From Roseovarius sp. Pro17 (GTDB taxonomy: Bacteria; Pseudomonadota; Alphaproteobacteria; Rhodobacterales; Rhodobacteraceae): a stretch of DNA of 64,000 nt. This document shows, piece after piece, positions 35,617 to 43,402 of the stretch. Positions within the stretch are counted from its first letter, which is position 1. The number at the start of each line of letters is the position of its first letter. A program made the translations under genes and the position numbers. Under the pieces are notes generated by a model. It was not told the origin of the DNA and did no database searches. It saw only the letters and a program-made list of their open reading frames with translations. The DNA is taken from positions 2,294,001 through 2,358,000 of the forward strand of contig NZ_CP141179.1 of NCBI RefSeq assembly GCF_035599575.1, read 5' to 3'.

Positions 35617-36030
35617 TCACCCTATCAGGCGCGGATGCTCTATCGCGGGGCAGCGGTCCATCACCACGTTGACGCCACTTGCACGGGCGGTCGCGCCCGC
35701 TTCTTCATGCACGACGCCGATCTGCATCCAGATGGTCTGCAGGTTCGGAAACCTCTCCAGCGCCTCATCCACGATTGCGGGGACATGTTCGGGGCGGCGA
35801 AAAATGTCGATCATGTCGATATCGCCTTCGATATCGCTCAGCGTGGCCACCACTTGGCGGCCCTGCAAAGTCTGACCTGCGAGGCCGGGATTGACCGGGA
35901 CGACACCATATCCGGCATTCAGCAGGAATTGCATCACCCCGTAACTGGGCCGTGCCGGATTGGCCGACGCACCAATCAGCGCGATGCGACGCGTATTCCG
36001 CAATATCTGTGTGATGAGATCATCTGTCAT
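35617..36030 (-). CDS. CoA-binding (YccU-like) Rossmann-fold protein
   Basis: 137 residues covering one CoA_binding_2 domain. RRIALIGASANPARPSYGVM is the nucleotide-binding glycine loop, GYGVVPVNPGLAGQTLQG follows, and the conserved end has IWMQIGVVHEEA and VVMDRCPAIEHPRL, with the Cys typical of the family. It resembles the nucleotide-binding part of succinyl-CoA synthetase, but alone. The physiological role of this family is poorly known. Confidence 0.9.
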   Translation of the reverse strand: MTDDLITQILRNTRRIALIGASANPARPSYGVMQFLLNAGYGVVPVNPGLAGQTLQGRQVVATLSDIEGDIDMIDIFRRPEHVPAIVDEALERFPNLQTIWMQIGVVHEEAGATARASGVNVVMDRCPAIEHPRLIG

Positions 36031-36061
36031 GGCGCGGCTCCCTTGTAGCTGCCTCTACACG

Positions 36062-36094
36062 AAAAAAAGCGCCCGAAGAATTAGCTTCGGGCGC
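36062..36094 (-). terminator. Rho-independent terminator (minus strand)
   Basis: A perfect 10-bp stem GCGCCCGAAG/CTTCGGGCGC with loop AATTAG (36069-36094). On the minus strand it is followed by a run of seven T (36068-36062). It ends the rlmB/zinc-ribbon transcript before the CoA-binding gene. The rest of 36095-36257 shows nothing I can support. Confidence 0.9.
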
Positions 36095-36257
36095 AGTCAC
36101 GGAACGAGGGACAGTGAAAGAAAGCACCGAAGTTCCGGTCCGGCGCTTCTAATCCAAGATTTAGGACGAAGTGAGCAGTTTAAAAGGGGTGGTAATGGAG
36201 CTGTGATAAATCTGTGACCGATTCTATCAGATCGGCGCCGGGCGAGACGTGTTGATG

Positions 36258-36584
36258 TCAGTCAAAAATATCCTCGACGACGTCCCATATCTCTTCCAGC
36301 GCGTCGCGAAAAAAGGGCTTGCGCCGTGTGCGCTGCCGGTCAGGGCGGCTTTTATGGCGGTCGCCGCGGGTGTCATGGGTATGCGGCGCGGGGGCGCGGC
36401 GCCGCTTGGGTTTGGGGCGCAGCTGTGGACGATCCTGCGCGCGATCCTGCACGGCGCAGGGGATTGCCTTCAACTCGCGCAGGGGGGCGCCGCAGGTTGC
36501 GCAGGACAGCTCGTGGCGGCCCTCGCGGCGCAGCACCAGCGCCGCGCGCGTGCCGCAATAACAACATGTGGCGATCTTGCGCAT
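36258..36584 (-). CDS. Small zinc-ribbon protein with basic linker
   Basis: 108 residues. The N-terminal 40 residues hold two Cys pairs, CCYCG and CATCG, a zinc-ribbon arrangement. A long Arg/Pro/His-rich linker follows, then the acidic C-terminal helix FRDALEEIWDVVEDIFD. The second of two adjacent ATGs is better spaced from GGGAGG and was taken as start. It lies 24 bp after rlmB, in the same transcript, before a strong terminator. Nucleic-acid or ribosome association is a guess from zinc ribbon plus basic linker. Confidence 0.7.
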   Translation of the reverse strand: MRKIATCCYCGTRAALVLRREGRHELSCATCGAPLRELKAIPCAVQDRAQDRPQLRPKPKRRRAPAPHTHDTRGDRHKSRPDRQRTRRKPFFRDALEEIWDVVEDIFD

Positions 36585-36608
36585 CATGCCTCCCGATCCG
36601 GGCGCGGG

Positions 36609-37391
36609 TTAGTCCGGCGCCTGACTGGCATATAAGGCCACCGCCGCCGCATTTGAGACGTTCAACGAACCAAAAGCGCCGAAATACGGGATTTTGACCA
36701 ATACGTCGCAGGTTTCGCGCGTTTTCTGGCGCAGGCCCGGCCCCTCGGCGCCCAGCACCAGTGCGACCGGGCGGTCACGACGGCCCTCCAGCGCGGCCTC
36801 GATGGTCTGCTCGGCCTCACCATCCAGGCCCAACGCCAGATATCCTATCTTTTGCAATTGCTTGATCGCGTCGGCGAGGTTGCGCACCTGTTTGTAGGGT
36901 TGGCGTTCCAGCGCACCACTGGCGGTTTTGGCCAATGCGCCGGTTTCGGGCGCGGAATGGTGGCGCGGCGCGATCACCGCGCAGGCGCCAAACACTTCGG
37001 CCGAGCGCAGAATCGCGCCCACGTTATGCGGATCGGTCACACGGTCCAGCAAGATCACGCGCGGCGGGCGCTGACCATCGCCAAGGCACAGCGTCTCCAG
37101 ATCGCCCCAGTCCAGTGGTTTGACCTCCAGCGCCGCGCCCTGATGGACCGATCCGGGATCGAGCGGCGCGGAAAACTTGCGCGGCTCGACCTCTTCGGGC
37201 GTCATACCGGAGGTCGCTATCGCCTCTTCCAGCTTGTTTCGGGCGTTCAGCGTCACGATCAGCTGCAGCTTTTCACGGGCCGGATTCAACAACGCATCGC
37301 GCACCGCATGAAGGCCGAACAGCCAAACGGTCTGCGCATCCGCCGCACGCTTGGCCTGTTCTTTTTCGACCACCCATTTCGGTTTCTTCAT
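36609..37391 (-). CDS. rlmB: 23S rRNA (guanosine-2251-2'-O)-methyltransferase RlmB, SpoU family
   Basis: 260 residues. An N-terminal substrate-binding domain (WLFGLHAVRDALLNPAREK) precedes a SPOUT domain with motif 1 ILLDRVTDPHNVGAILRSA, motif 2 ALVLGAEGPGLRQKTRE and motif 3 FGSLNVSNAAAVALY, the knot that binds S-adenosylmethionine. It methylates the ribose of G2251 in the ribosomal P loop. The basic N-terminal extension rich in Lys is common in roseobacters. It is divergent from tRNA-Tyr. Confidence 0.93.
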   Translation of the reverse strand: MKKPKWVVEKEQAKRAADAQTVWLFGLHAVRDALLNPAREKLQLIVTLNARNKLEEAIATSGMTPEEVEPRKFSAPLDPGSVHQGAALEVKPLDWGDLETLCLGDGQRPPRVILLDRVTDPHNVGAILRSAEVFGACAVIAPRHHSAPETGALAKTASGALERQPYKQVRNLADAIKQLQKIGYLALGLDGEAEQTIEAALEGRRDRPVALVLGAEGPGLRQKTRETCDVLVKIPYFGAFGSLNVSNAAAVALYASQAPD

Positions 37392-37540
37392 GGCGCGCCG
37401 CTCCCTTTGCCTCAGCTGCGCAGAATGCGCCGCGCCCTGCCCGCGCGCAAGGCGATTTCGGGCGGCATTTTCCGGTTGACGCTTGACGGGTGCGCTAGTA
37501 ATCAGCCGACCACGTCAGGCGCTATCGTGGCTGGCCAAGT

Positions 37541-37624
37541 GGGCGACAGGCCGCAAGGTGTGGCAGGGGACTGTAACTCCCTCGCGGAGACGCACGCCAG
37601 GTTCGATTCCTGGGTCGCCCACCA
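37541..37624 (+). tRNA. tRNA-Tyr (GTA)
   Basis: An 84-nt class II tRNA with a long variable arm (CCCTCGCGGAGACGC region). The acceptor GGGCGAC/GTCGCCC has discriminator A, anticodon loop ACTGTAACT gives GTA, T arm is CCAGG-TTCGATT-CCTGG, and CCA is encoded. Confidence 0.95.
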
Positions 37625-37737
37625 TTTTAGCGAAATTATCCATGATCTTGAGATAATACGACGCTATTTGCCGTATCTTTCCCTTCTGCAATGTTCGCGC
37701 GCGCCCTATAGTCGCCGAAAAACGTCGTCAGAGCAGG

Positions 37738-38748
37738 ATGGATATGGCCGGGCAGCCCAAAGCACCCCAGCATTTTAACGTAATGATCGTGGCCCAAGGC
37801 GGGCGCCTGCAATACGAGGCGCTATTGTTTTGCCTCAGCCTACGCAGCTACTGCCCAGATTTTCAGGGCCGCCTTCTGGTGGCCGAGCCGCAACCGGGGC
37901 CGCTATGGCAGAACGATCCGCGCATTCGCGGGGATGATATCCGTGACATGCTGGAAGAACTGGGCGCCGAGATTTTACCGTTCGACAGCGCGCATTTCGG
38001 CCAGAGCTACCCCTATGGCAACAAGATCGAGGCGCTGGCAGCAATGCCCGCAGGCGAACCGTTTGTCTTTTTTGATACCGACACGCTGATCACCGGCGAT
38101 CTTGCCGCCGTCCCGTTCGACTTTGTGCGCCCCAGCGCGTCTCTGCGCTGCGAAGGCACCTGGCCCAAGCCCGAGCTATACGGGCCGGGCTACGCCGCCA
38201 TCTGGAAATCGCTCTATGACAAGTTCGAACTGGATTTCGACACGACACTCGATCTGGGCCAACCGGACGAATTCTGGAAACGGTACCTCTATTTCAACGC
38301 CGGTTTCTTTTACTACGAATGCCCGCGCGCCTTCGGCCAGCGGTTCCTCGACTATGCCCTCGCCATCCGCGACGATCCCCCGCCCGAACTGATCTGCCAG
38401 GAGTTGGACCCGTGGCTGGATCAGGTCGCTCTGCCGCTGGTCATCCATTCGCTGGGGGGCGGCCGTGATGCGCTGGCGGAGGGGTATCTGGATGGATCGG
38501 TCAGCTGTCATTATCGCCTCCTGCCGCTGCTCTATGCGCGCGAGGGCGATCATGTGGTCGAGGCCCTTCATCACGTCACAGCGCATAACCGTGTGAAAAA
38601 AGTGCTGAAGGAATACGATCCGATCAAACGTATGGTCTATCAGGGGCGCGGCATGAAGGTGCGCGCATTGTTCGATCAGGACGACCTGCCGCGCCGCGAA
38701 CAGGCGATCCGCAACACGATCAAGCGCAACGGGTTCTGGATGCGCTAA
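37738..38748 (+). CDS. Glycosyltransferase-like protein with DxD motif (GT-A fold)
   Basis: 336 residues without signal peptide or membrane helices. The central FVFFDTDTLITGD (Asp113-Thr-Asp115) resembles the metal-binding DxD of GT8/GT-A enzymes, with an N-terminal strand FNVMIVAQGGRLQYEALLF and a later YFNAGFFYYECPRAFG segment typical of GT8-like folds. Conserved His near the C-terminus (CHYRLLPLLY, HHVTAHNRVKK) might complete the metal site. No partner genes for a surface polysaccharide are nearby; it is a single gene after tRNA-Tyr. Donor and acceptor unknown. Confidence 0.7.
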   Translation: MDMAGQPKAPQHFNVMIVAQGGRLQYEALLFCLSLRSYCPDFQGRLLVAEPQPGPLWQNDPRIRGDDIRDMLEELGAEILPFDSAHFGQSYPYGNKIEALAAMPAGEPFVFFDTDTLITGDLAAVPFDFVRPSASLRCEGTWPKPELYGPGYAAIWKSLYDKFELDFDTTLDLGQPDEFWKRYLYFNAGFFYYECPRAFGQRFLDYALAIRDDPPPELICQELDPWLDQVALPLVIHSLGGGRDALAEGYLDGSVSCHYRLLPLLYAREGDHVVEALHHVTAHNRVKKVLKEYDPIKRMVYQGRGMKVRALFDQDDLPRREQAIRNTIKRNGFWMR

Positions 38749-38872
38749 GCGCGCGACCTTGCCCGCATGGATTAGCGCCATTCATAAACGTCATGCATCG
38801 CTTGAACGTTGCCCAGCCCGCGTGCATCCCCTACAAATCCGCCCAAGCGTATTTTCAGGAGGGCATAACCCC

Positions 38873-40150
38873 ATGACACTCGGCTTTGAGACACAGCAGA
38901 TCCACGCGGGCGCAAATCCCGATCCGGCCACCGGCGCGCGGCAGATCCCGATCTATCAGACTACCGCCTATTGCTTTCGCGATGCTGAACATGCGGCCAA
39001 GTTGTTTAACCTCCAAGAGGTGGGCTATATCTATTCGCGCCTGACCAATCCCACCGTCGCCGCGTTGCAGGAACGTGTCGCGACGCTTGAGGGTGGCGCG
39101 GGCGCGGTTTGCTGCTCGTCGGGGCACGCGGCACAGATCATGGCGCTGTTCCCGCTGATGGGGCCGGGCAAGAACGTCGTCGTCTCGACGCGTCTTTATG
39201 GCGGTTCGATCACGCAGTTCAGCCAGACGATCAAGCGCTTTGGCTGGACCGCTAAATTCGTCGATATCGACGATATGGACGCGATCCAGAACGCTATCGA
39301 CGATGACACGCGCGCGATATTCTGCGAATCCATCGCCAATCCCGGCGGGCATATCGCAGATCTGCGCGCCATCGCGGATGTGGCCGATAAGGCCGGCCTG
39401 CCGCTGATCGTGGATAACACGACCGCCACCCCATATCTGTGCCGCCCGTTCGAGCATGGCGCGACACTGGTCGTGCATTCGATGACGAAATACCTGACAG
39501 GCAACGGAACCGTTACCGGTGGCGTTGTGGTCGATTCAGGCACATTCGACTGGTCCGCCTCGGACAAGTTCCCGTCGCTATCGGCGCCCGAGCCCGCGTA
39601 TCACGGTATGAAATTCCACGAGACGTTTGGCGCGCTGGCCTTTACCTTTCACAGTATCGCCATCGGCCTGCGCGATCTGGGGATGACACTGAATCCGCAA
39701 GCGGCGCACTACACATTGATGGGGATCGAGACACTCAGCCTGCGCATGGAACGCCATTGTGCCAACGCCCAAAAGGTCGCCGAATGGCTTGAGGGCCACG
39801 ACGCCGTCACGGGCGTGACCTATGCCGGCCTCAAAAGCTCGCCCTACTACGACCGCGTTGCCAAGGTCTGCCCCAAGGGCGCCAGCGGGCTTTTCACCTT
39901 TTCGCTGAAGGGCGGCTATGAGTCCTGCGTCAAGTTCGTCGATGCGCTGGAGCTGTTCAGCCATGTCGCCAATCTCGGGGATACCCGCAGCCTCGTGATC
40001 CACCCGGCCTCGACCACGCACCGCCAGCTCAGCCCCGAGCAGCAGCGCGCGGCAGATTCCGGCCCCGAGGTGGTGCGCGTCTCGATCGGGATCGAGACAG
40101 TGGACGATATAATCGCTGATCTGGATCAGGCGCTGACCAAGGCAGGCTGA
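38873..40150 (+). CDS. metY: O-acetylhomoserine aminocarboxypropyltransferase (sulfhydrylase)
   Basis: 425 residues, PLP enzyme of the Cys/Met metabolism family, making homocysteine from O-acetylhomoserine and sulfide. The PLP-binding Lys206 is in VHSMTKYLTGNGT, and other landmarks are IPIYQTTAYCF, YSRLTNPTVAALQERVA and CSSGHAAQIM. The length above 420 and the insert around SGTFDWSASDKFPSL are typical of MetY rather than MetB or MetZ. AGGAGGG fixes the start. No S-adenosylmethionine riboswitch could be recognised in the 124-bp leader. Confidence 0.93.
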   Translation: MTLGFETQQIHAGANPDPATGARQIPIYQTTAYCFRDAEHAAKLFNLQEVGYIYSRLTNPTVAALQERVATLEGGAGAVCCSSGHAAQIMALFPLMGPGKNVVVSTRLYGGSITQFSQTIKRFGWTAKFVDIDDMDAIQNAIDDDTRAIFCESIANPGGHIADLRAIADVADKAGLPLIVDNTTATPYLCRPFEHGATLVVHSMTKYLTGNGTVTGGVVVDSGTFDWSASDKFPSLSAPEPAYHGMKFHETFGALAFTFHSIAIGLRDLGMTLNPQAAHYTLMGIETLSLRMERHCANAQKVAEWLEGHDAVTGVTYAGLKSSPYYDRVAKVCPKGASGLFTFSLKGGYESCVKFVDALELFSHVANLGDTRSLVIHPASTTHRQLSPEQQRAADSGPEVVRVSIGIETVDDIIADLDQALTKAG

Positions 40151-40286
40151 GGGGGAACACGCCCGCTGGCCACCCCCTTCGTGGTGACGTCGGGCTTTTC
40201 CTTTCACTCGGCATGAACCTGCTATAGAATTACGCAGCGGGGGGCGAGGACTCCCGCTGCGGAACGTTGGGTGCTAGAGACGTGCG

Positions 40287-43070
40287 ATGAAACCGAATTT
40301 TTCCCTTATCCTGTCCAGCGAGGGCGCCAGCCTTCTGCACAGGACATACTCGGGCTGGGCGCGCGTCGGCGATGTCGGCTTTGACGCGGACGATTTGGGC
40401 GCGGCGCTGAGCCGGTTGCAAGAGCGCGCGAGCGCCCTGCCCGGCGATCGCACCTGCAAGCTGGTGATCCCGTATGACCAGATCAAGTACCTCTCCATCG
40501 AGGCCGACGGCGACCCCGACACCGCCGTGCGCGCCGCGTTGGCGGGCGCGACGCCCTATGCGGTGAGTGAGCTGGAATATGACTGGACCGCCGAGGGCGG
40601 CGTCATCAGCGTTGCCGCCGTCGCGTTGGAAACACTGGCCGAGGCCGAGAATTTCGCGGTCGAGCACGGGTTCGAGCCGGTCAGTTTCGCCGCCATACCC
40701 AATGGCAGCGATTTCGGCGGCGAGCCGTTCTTTGGCATGACCAAATGGGCCGCCGAGGCGCTGCCCCTAGGCACCAAGGTCGAGCGTGACGAGGCTCCGG
40801 TTCACGTAACCGGCGAGGTTGAGACCCCTCAGGACGTCACCAAACAGCCGTCCGAACCTGTCGCCGCGGCCGCGGCCAAGGCGGTGGCTGAGGCCGGCCC
40901 AGCGCCCAAGGTTAGCGCGCCAGAGCCGACCGAGAAGGACGCACAGGCTAAATCGCAAACTGAGACGACTGACGTCAGCACGCCTCCCGCCATAAAAGAC
41001 ACACCTCCCGCCGCGAAGGACACTCCGCGCCTTCCCGCCGAGAAACCCGGCGACAAGCCCGACGTCGCATCCGCAGCCCCGTCTGCAGTTTCGTCCACAG
41101 AGACATCCGTCAAGCCCCCGGCCAATGCTAAGACCGAAGCAAAGACTGAGGCCAAGGTCGAGGCCCCGGCCAAGACTCCGCCAACTGCCTTCGCGTCGAT
41201 CCGTGCCAGTCGTTCGGGCGAATCGGGCACGGGCGCGCCGCAGGTCACCGCACCCTCCCGGCTGACCCGGTTGGACGGCGCCGATACTGCGCCGGCCGCG
41301 AGTGCCGCGCCGCCCCTGCCCAGCCCTGCCAGCGGTGACGTGACCGATCCGGCATTGATCGCCGAACTGGCCGCCAGCCTCTCGCCCGATCCGGATGCGC
41401 GGCTGGACCGCGACGCCGCGACCGCCGCGCCAGAGCCAGCCGACGTCACGCCTGGCCTGTTTAGCAAAAACAGTCCCCGCGCCGAGAAACCGCCCCGCGT
41501 CGCCAAACCAAAGGCCCCGCCACCGCGCCACGAGGACGAAAAACAGCGCATGACCGTGTTTGGCGCGCGTCAAAACGAAGTGCGCGGCAAGCCGCGGTTT
41601 CTGGGCCTGATCCTGACGGCGATACTGCTGCTGTTTCTGGTGGGCGTCGCGGCGTGGGCGTCGATCTTTCTCGAGGATGGGCTGGCGCGCTTTTTCGGCG
41701 GTGGCGACGATATCAAGCTGGCTGACGTCCCGACCGCCGATGAGGTGGACGAGGATTTACAGGGCGCTATCGCCACCGGCGAGATCGCCCCCCTTCCCAC
41801 CGGGGAGGAGCGCACCGCGTCACTTCCAAGGCAGACCGCCCCCCCGCGCGACGTCGCCACCCTGCCTAATCGGCCCTCTTCGCTGTCGCCCAGCGAGGCG
41901 TTGGCGCGCTATGCCGCGACCGGCATCTGGCAGATGGCGCCCACACCACCCGAAATTCCGGCTGCGGGCGCGCCACTCGCCGATCTGTTTCAGGTTTCGC
42001 TGGATCCCGGCATCGGCCTTGGCGCGCCAGCCAGTCTGCCGCGTCGCCAGCCTGATGCACGCGATACCCGCCCCGAAAAGCCATCCGGTCCGCCGCCTGC
42101 CGGGACGCGCTATGACTTTGACGAACGCGGCTTCGTGCGCGCCACGCCTGAGGGTTCGATGACACCCGAGGGCATCCGGATCTTTGCGGGTCGCCCGTCC
42201 ATGGCGCCGCCTGCCGACATGGTTCAGACGATTACCGTGACGGCCACAGGATCAGACGGCGAAGAGGGCGAGTTCATCATCTTTACCGGTGATCCGACGT
42301 TGGCCAGCGTCCGCCCGCGCACCCGGCCACAGAACGCACTGGCAGGCAGCGGCGACGGCGAGGCAACGCCAGAGAACGACACCGCCCCACGTCAGGGCGG
42401 TGAAAATGTGCAGCCCGGCGACGAGGCCGAGACACGCGTGGCCAATGCGGCCAGCGCCGCCGCCTTTCAGGGCGATCCATCGCTGGCCGCGCTGCGCCCC
42501 CAGCCACGCCCGCGCCAGATGAACGCCGCCGCCGCCACACTGCAAAGCAAGACAGGCGCTGCCGCCGCCCCGTTGGTGGACGGCGCCGCACTGACCCGCG
42601 CCATCGCCATGGCCTCGGCGCAGCCTGACATCCCTCAGCCTGAGGCAGTCCAAGACCCAAATGAGCTGGACAATGCGTTTGAAAATGCGACGCCGCAGGC
42701 GGTCACTGCTTCGCTTACCCCTCTGCGCCGCCCCGGAGATTTCGAAAGCATCGTCAAGCGCACGCGCGCCAAGGCCGCAGCCCAGCCGGTGCCGACCTCG
42801 CAGCGCATGCAGCCAGCGCTACCGTCGAGCGCATCGGTGGCCAAACAGGCGACGGACAAGGACGTGCTGAACATGCGCAAGGTCAATCTGATCGGCGTCT
42901 ATGGCTCGACCGCCAGCCGCCGCGCTCTGGTGCGCCTCGGCAACGGACGCTACAAGAAGGTGCGCGTTGGCGACACACTGGATGGCGGTCAAGTCGCCGC
43001 CATCGGCGATAGCGAACTGCACTATGTCAAGCGGGGCCGCAACGTGGTGCTGCAGATGCCGCGGGGCTAA
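40287..43070 (+). CDS. 927-residue single-pass membrane protein with GspL/PilM-like and GspC/PilP-like ends
   Basis: Residues 1-150 resemble the cytoplasmic ASKHA-type domain of GspL/PilM (CKLVIPYDQIKYLSIEADGD, AVRAALAGATPYAVSELEYD, AVALETLAEAENFAVEHGFE). Residues 165-430 are a low-complexity Pro/Ala/Lys/Glu linker. Residues about 437-462 form one membrane helix (FLGLILTAILLLFLVGVAAW). The rest is extracytoplasmic, Pro-rich, with a repeated motif FTGDPTLASVRPRTRPQ / FQGDPSLAALRPQPRPR. The final 60 residues (NLIGVYGSTASRRALVRLGN, KVRVGDTLDGGQVAAIGDSE) look like the GspC/PilP homology domain. Database entries may misname such proteins 'translation initiation factor' because of the linker. No other secretion or pilus gene is in the window. 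Coding status is firm; the function is not known. Confidence 0.85.
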   Translation: MKPNFSLILSSEGASLLHRTYSGWARVGDVGFDADDLGAALSRLQERASALPGDRTCKLVIPYDQIKYLSIEADGDPDTAVRAALAGATPYAVSELEYDWTAEGGVISVAAVALETLAEAENFAVEHGFEPVSFAAIPNGSDFGGEPFFGMTKWAAEALPLGTKVERDEAPVHVTGEVETPQDVTKQPSEPVAAAAAKAVAEAGPAPKVSAPEPTEKDAQAKSQTETTDVSTPPAIKDTPPAAKDTPRLPAEKPGDKPDVASAAPSAVSSTETSVKPPANAKTEAKTEAKVEAPAKTPPTAFASIRASRSGESGTGAPQVTAPSRLTRLDGADTAPAASAAPPLPSPASGDVTDPALIAELAASLSPDPDARLDRDAATAAPEPADVTPGLFSKNSPRAEKPPRVAKPKAPPPRHEDEKQRMTVFGARQNEVRGKPRFLGLILTAILLLFLVGVAAWASIFLEDGLARFFGGGDDIKLADVPTADEVDEDLQGAIATGEIAPLPTGEERTASLPRQTAPPRDVATLPNRPSSLSPSEALARYAATGIWQMAPTPPEIPAAGAPLADLFQVSLDPGIGLGAPASLPRRQPDARDTRPEKPSGPPPAGTRYDFDERGFVRATPEGSMTPEGIRIFAGRPSMAPPADMVQTITVTATGSDGEEGEFIIFTGDPTLASVRPRTRPQNALAGSGDGEATPENDTAPRQGGENVQPGDEAETRVANAASAAAFQGDPSLAALRPQPRPRQMNAAAATLQSKTGAAAAPLVDGAALTRAIAMASAQPDIPQPEAVQDPNELDNAFENATPQAVTASLTPLRRPGDFESIVKRTRAKAAAQPVPTSQRMQPALPSSASVAKQATDKDVLNMRKVNLIGVYGSTASRRALVRLGNGRYKKVRVGDTLDGGQVAAIGDSELHYVKRGRNVVLQMPRG

Positions 43071-43402
43071 AGCGTTTCGCGCTTTTCCTGAAACAGGCAA
43101 TGCGCAAATGGCCCGCACCCCTTGATGTTGCGGCAATGTTGCAGGCGCTTTGCGTTAAATCTGTAGTCCAGATTAGATACAGAGTGTTTTTGGATGCCCG
43201 GCGGGGCAACTGGCTGCTCAAATGTCGGGCGACCCGTATCAATCTTCTGCAATATTGCCTTTGAATGACGCGATACGCGCGCGTTGGGCGTTGCGACATC
43301 GCGATCTGCCCCTATGCTTGAACCAGACCCACCACCCGCGTCACCACGAGCCGGCGCGCCCTAGTTCCACCCGGCCCCTTGCGGCCCCCAAAGGAGACCC
43401 TG
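43071..43402 (+). promoter_or_regulatory. Gap upstream of the antiporter gene, with a possible promoter at 43291-43318
   Basis: TTGCGA (43291-43296) and TATGCT (43313-43318) are separated by 16 bp, placing a start of transcription about 80 bp before the antiporter ATG. The rest of the 332-bp gap holds an A/T-rich patch near 43155-43195 but no gene or strong hairpin that I can support. Confidence 0.35.

Noticed and set aside
38799..38849. Possible S-adenosylmethionine riboswitch before the O-acetylhomoserine sulfhydrylase gene
   Set aside because: CGCTTG can pair with CAAGCG over about 40 nt, but neither SAM-II nor SAM-V conserved bases are present. A Rfam search would settle it.
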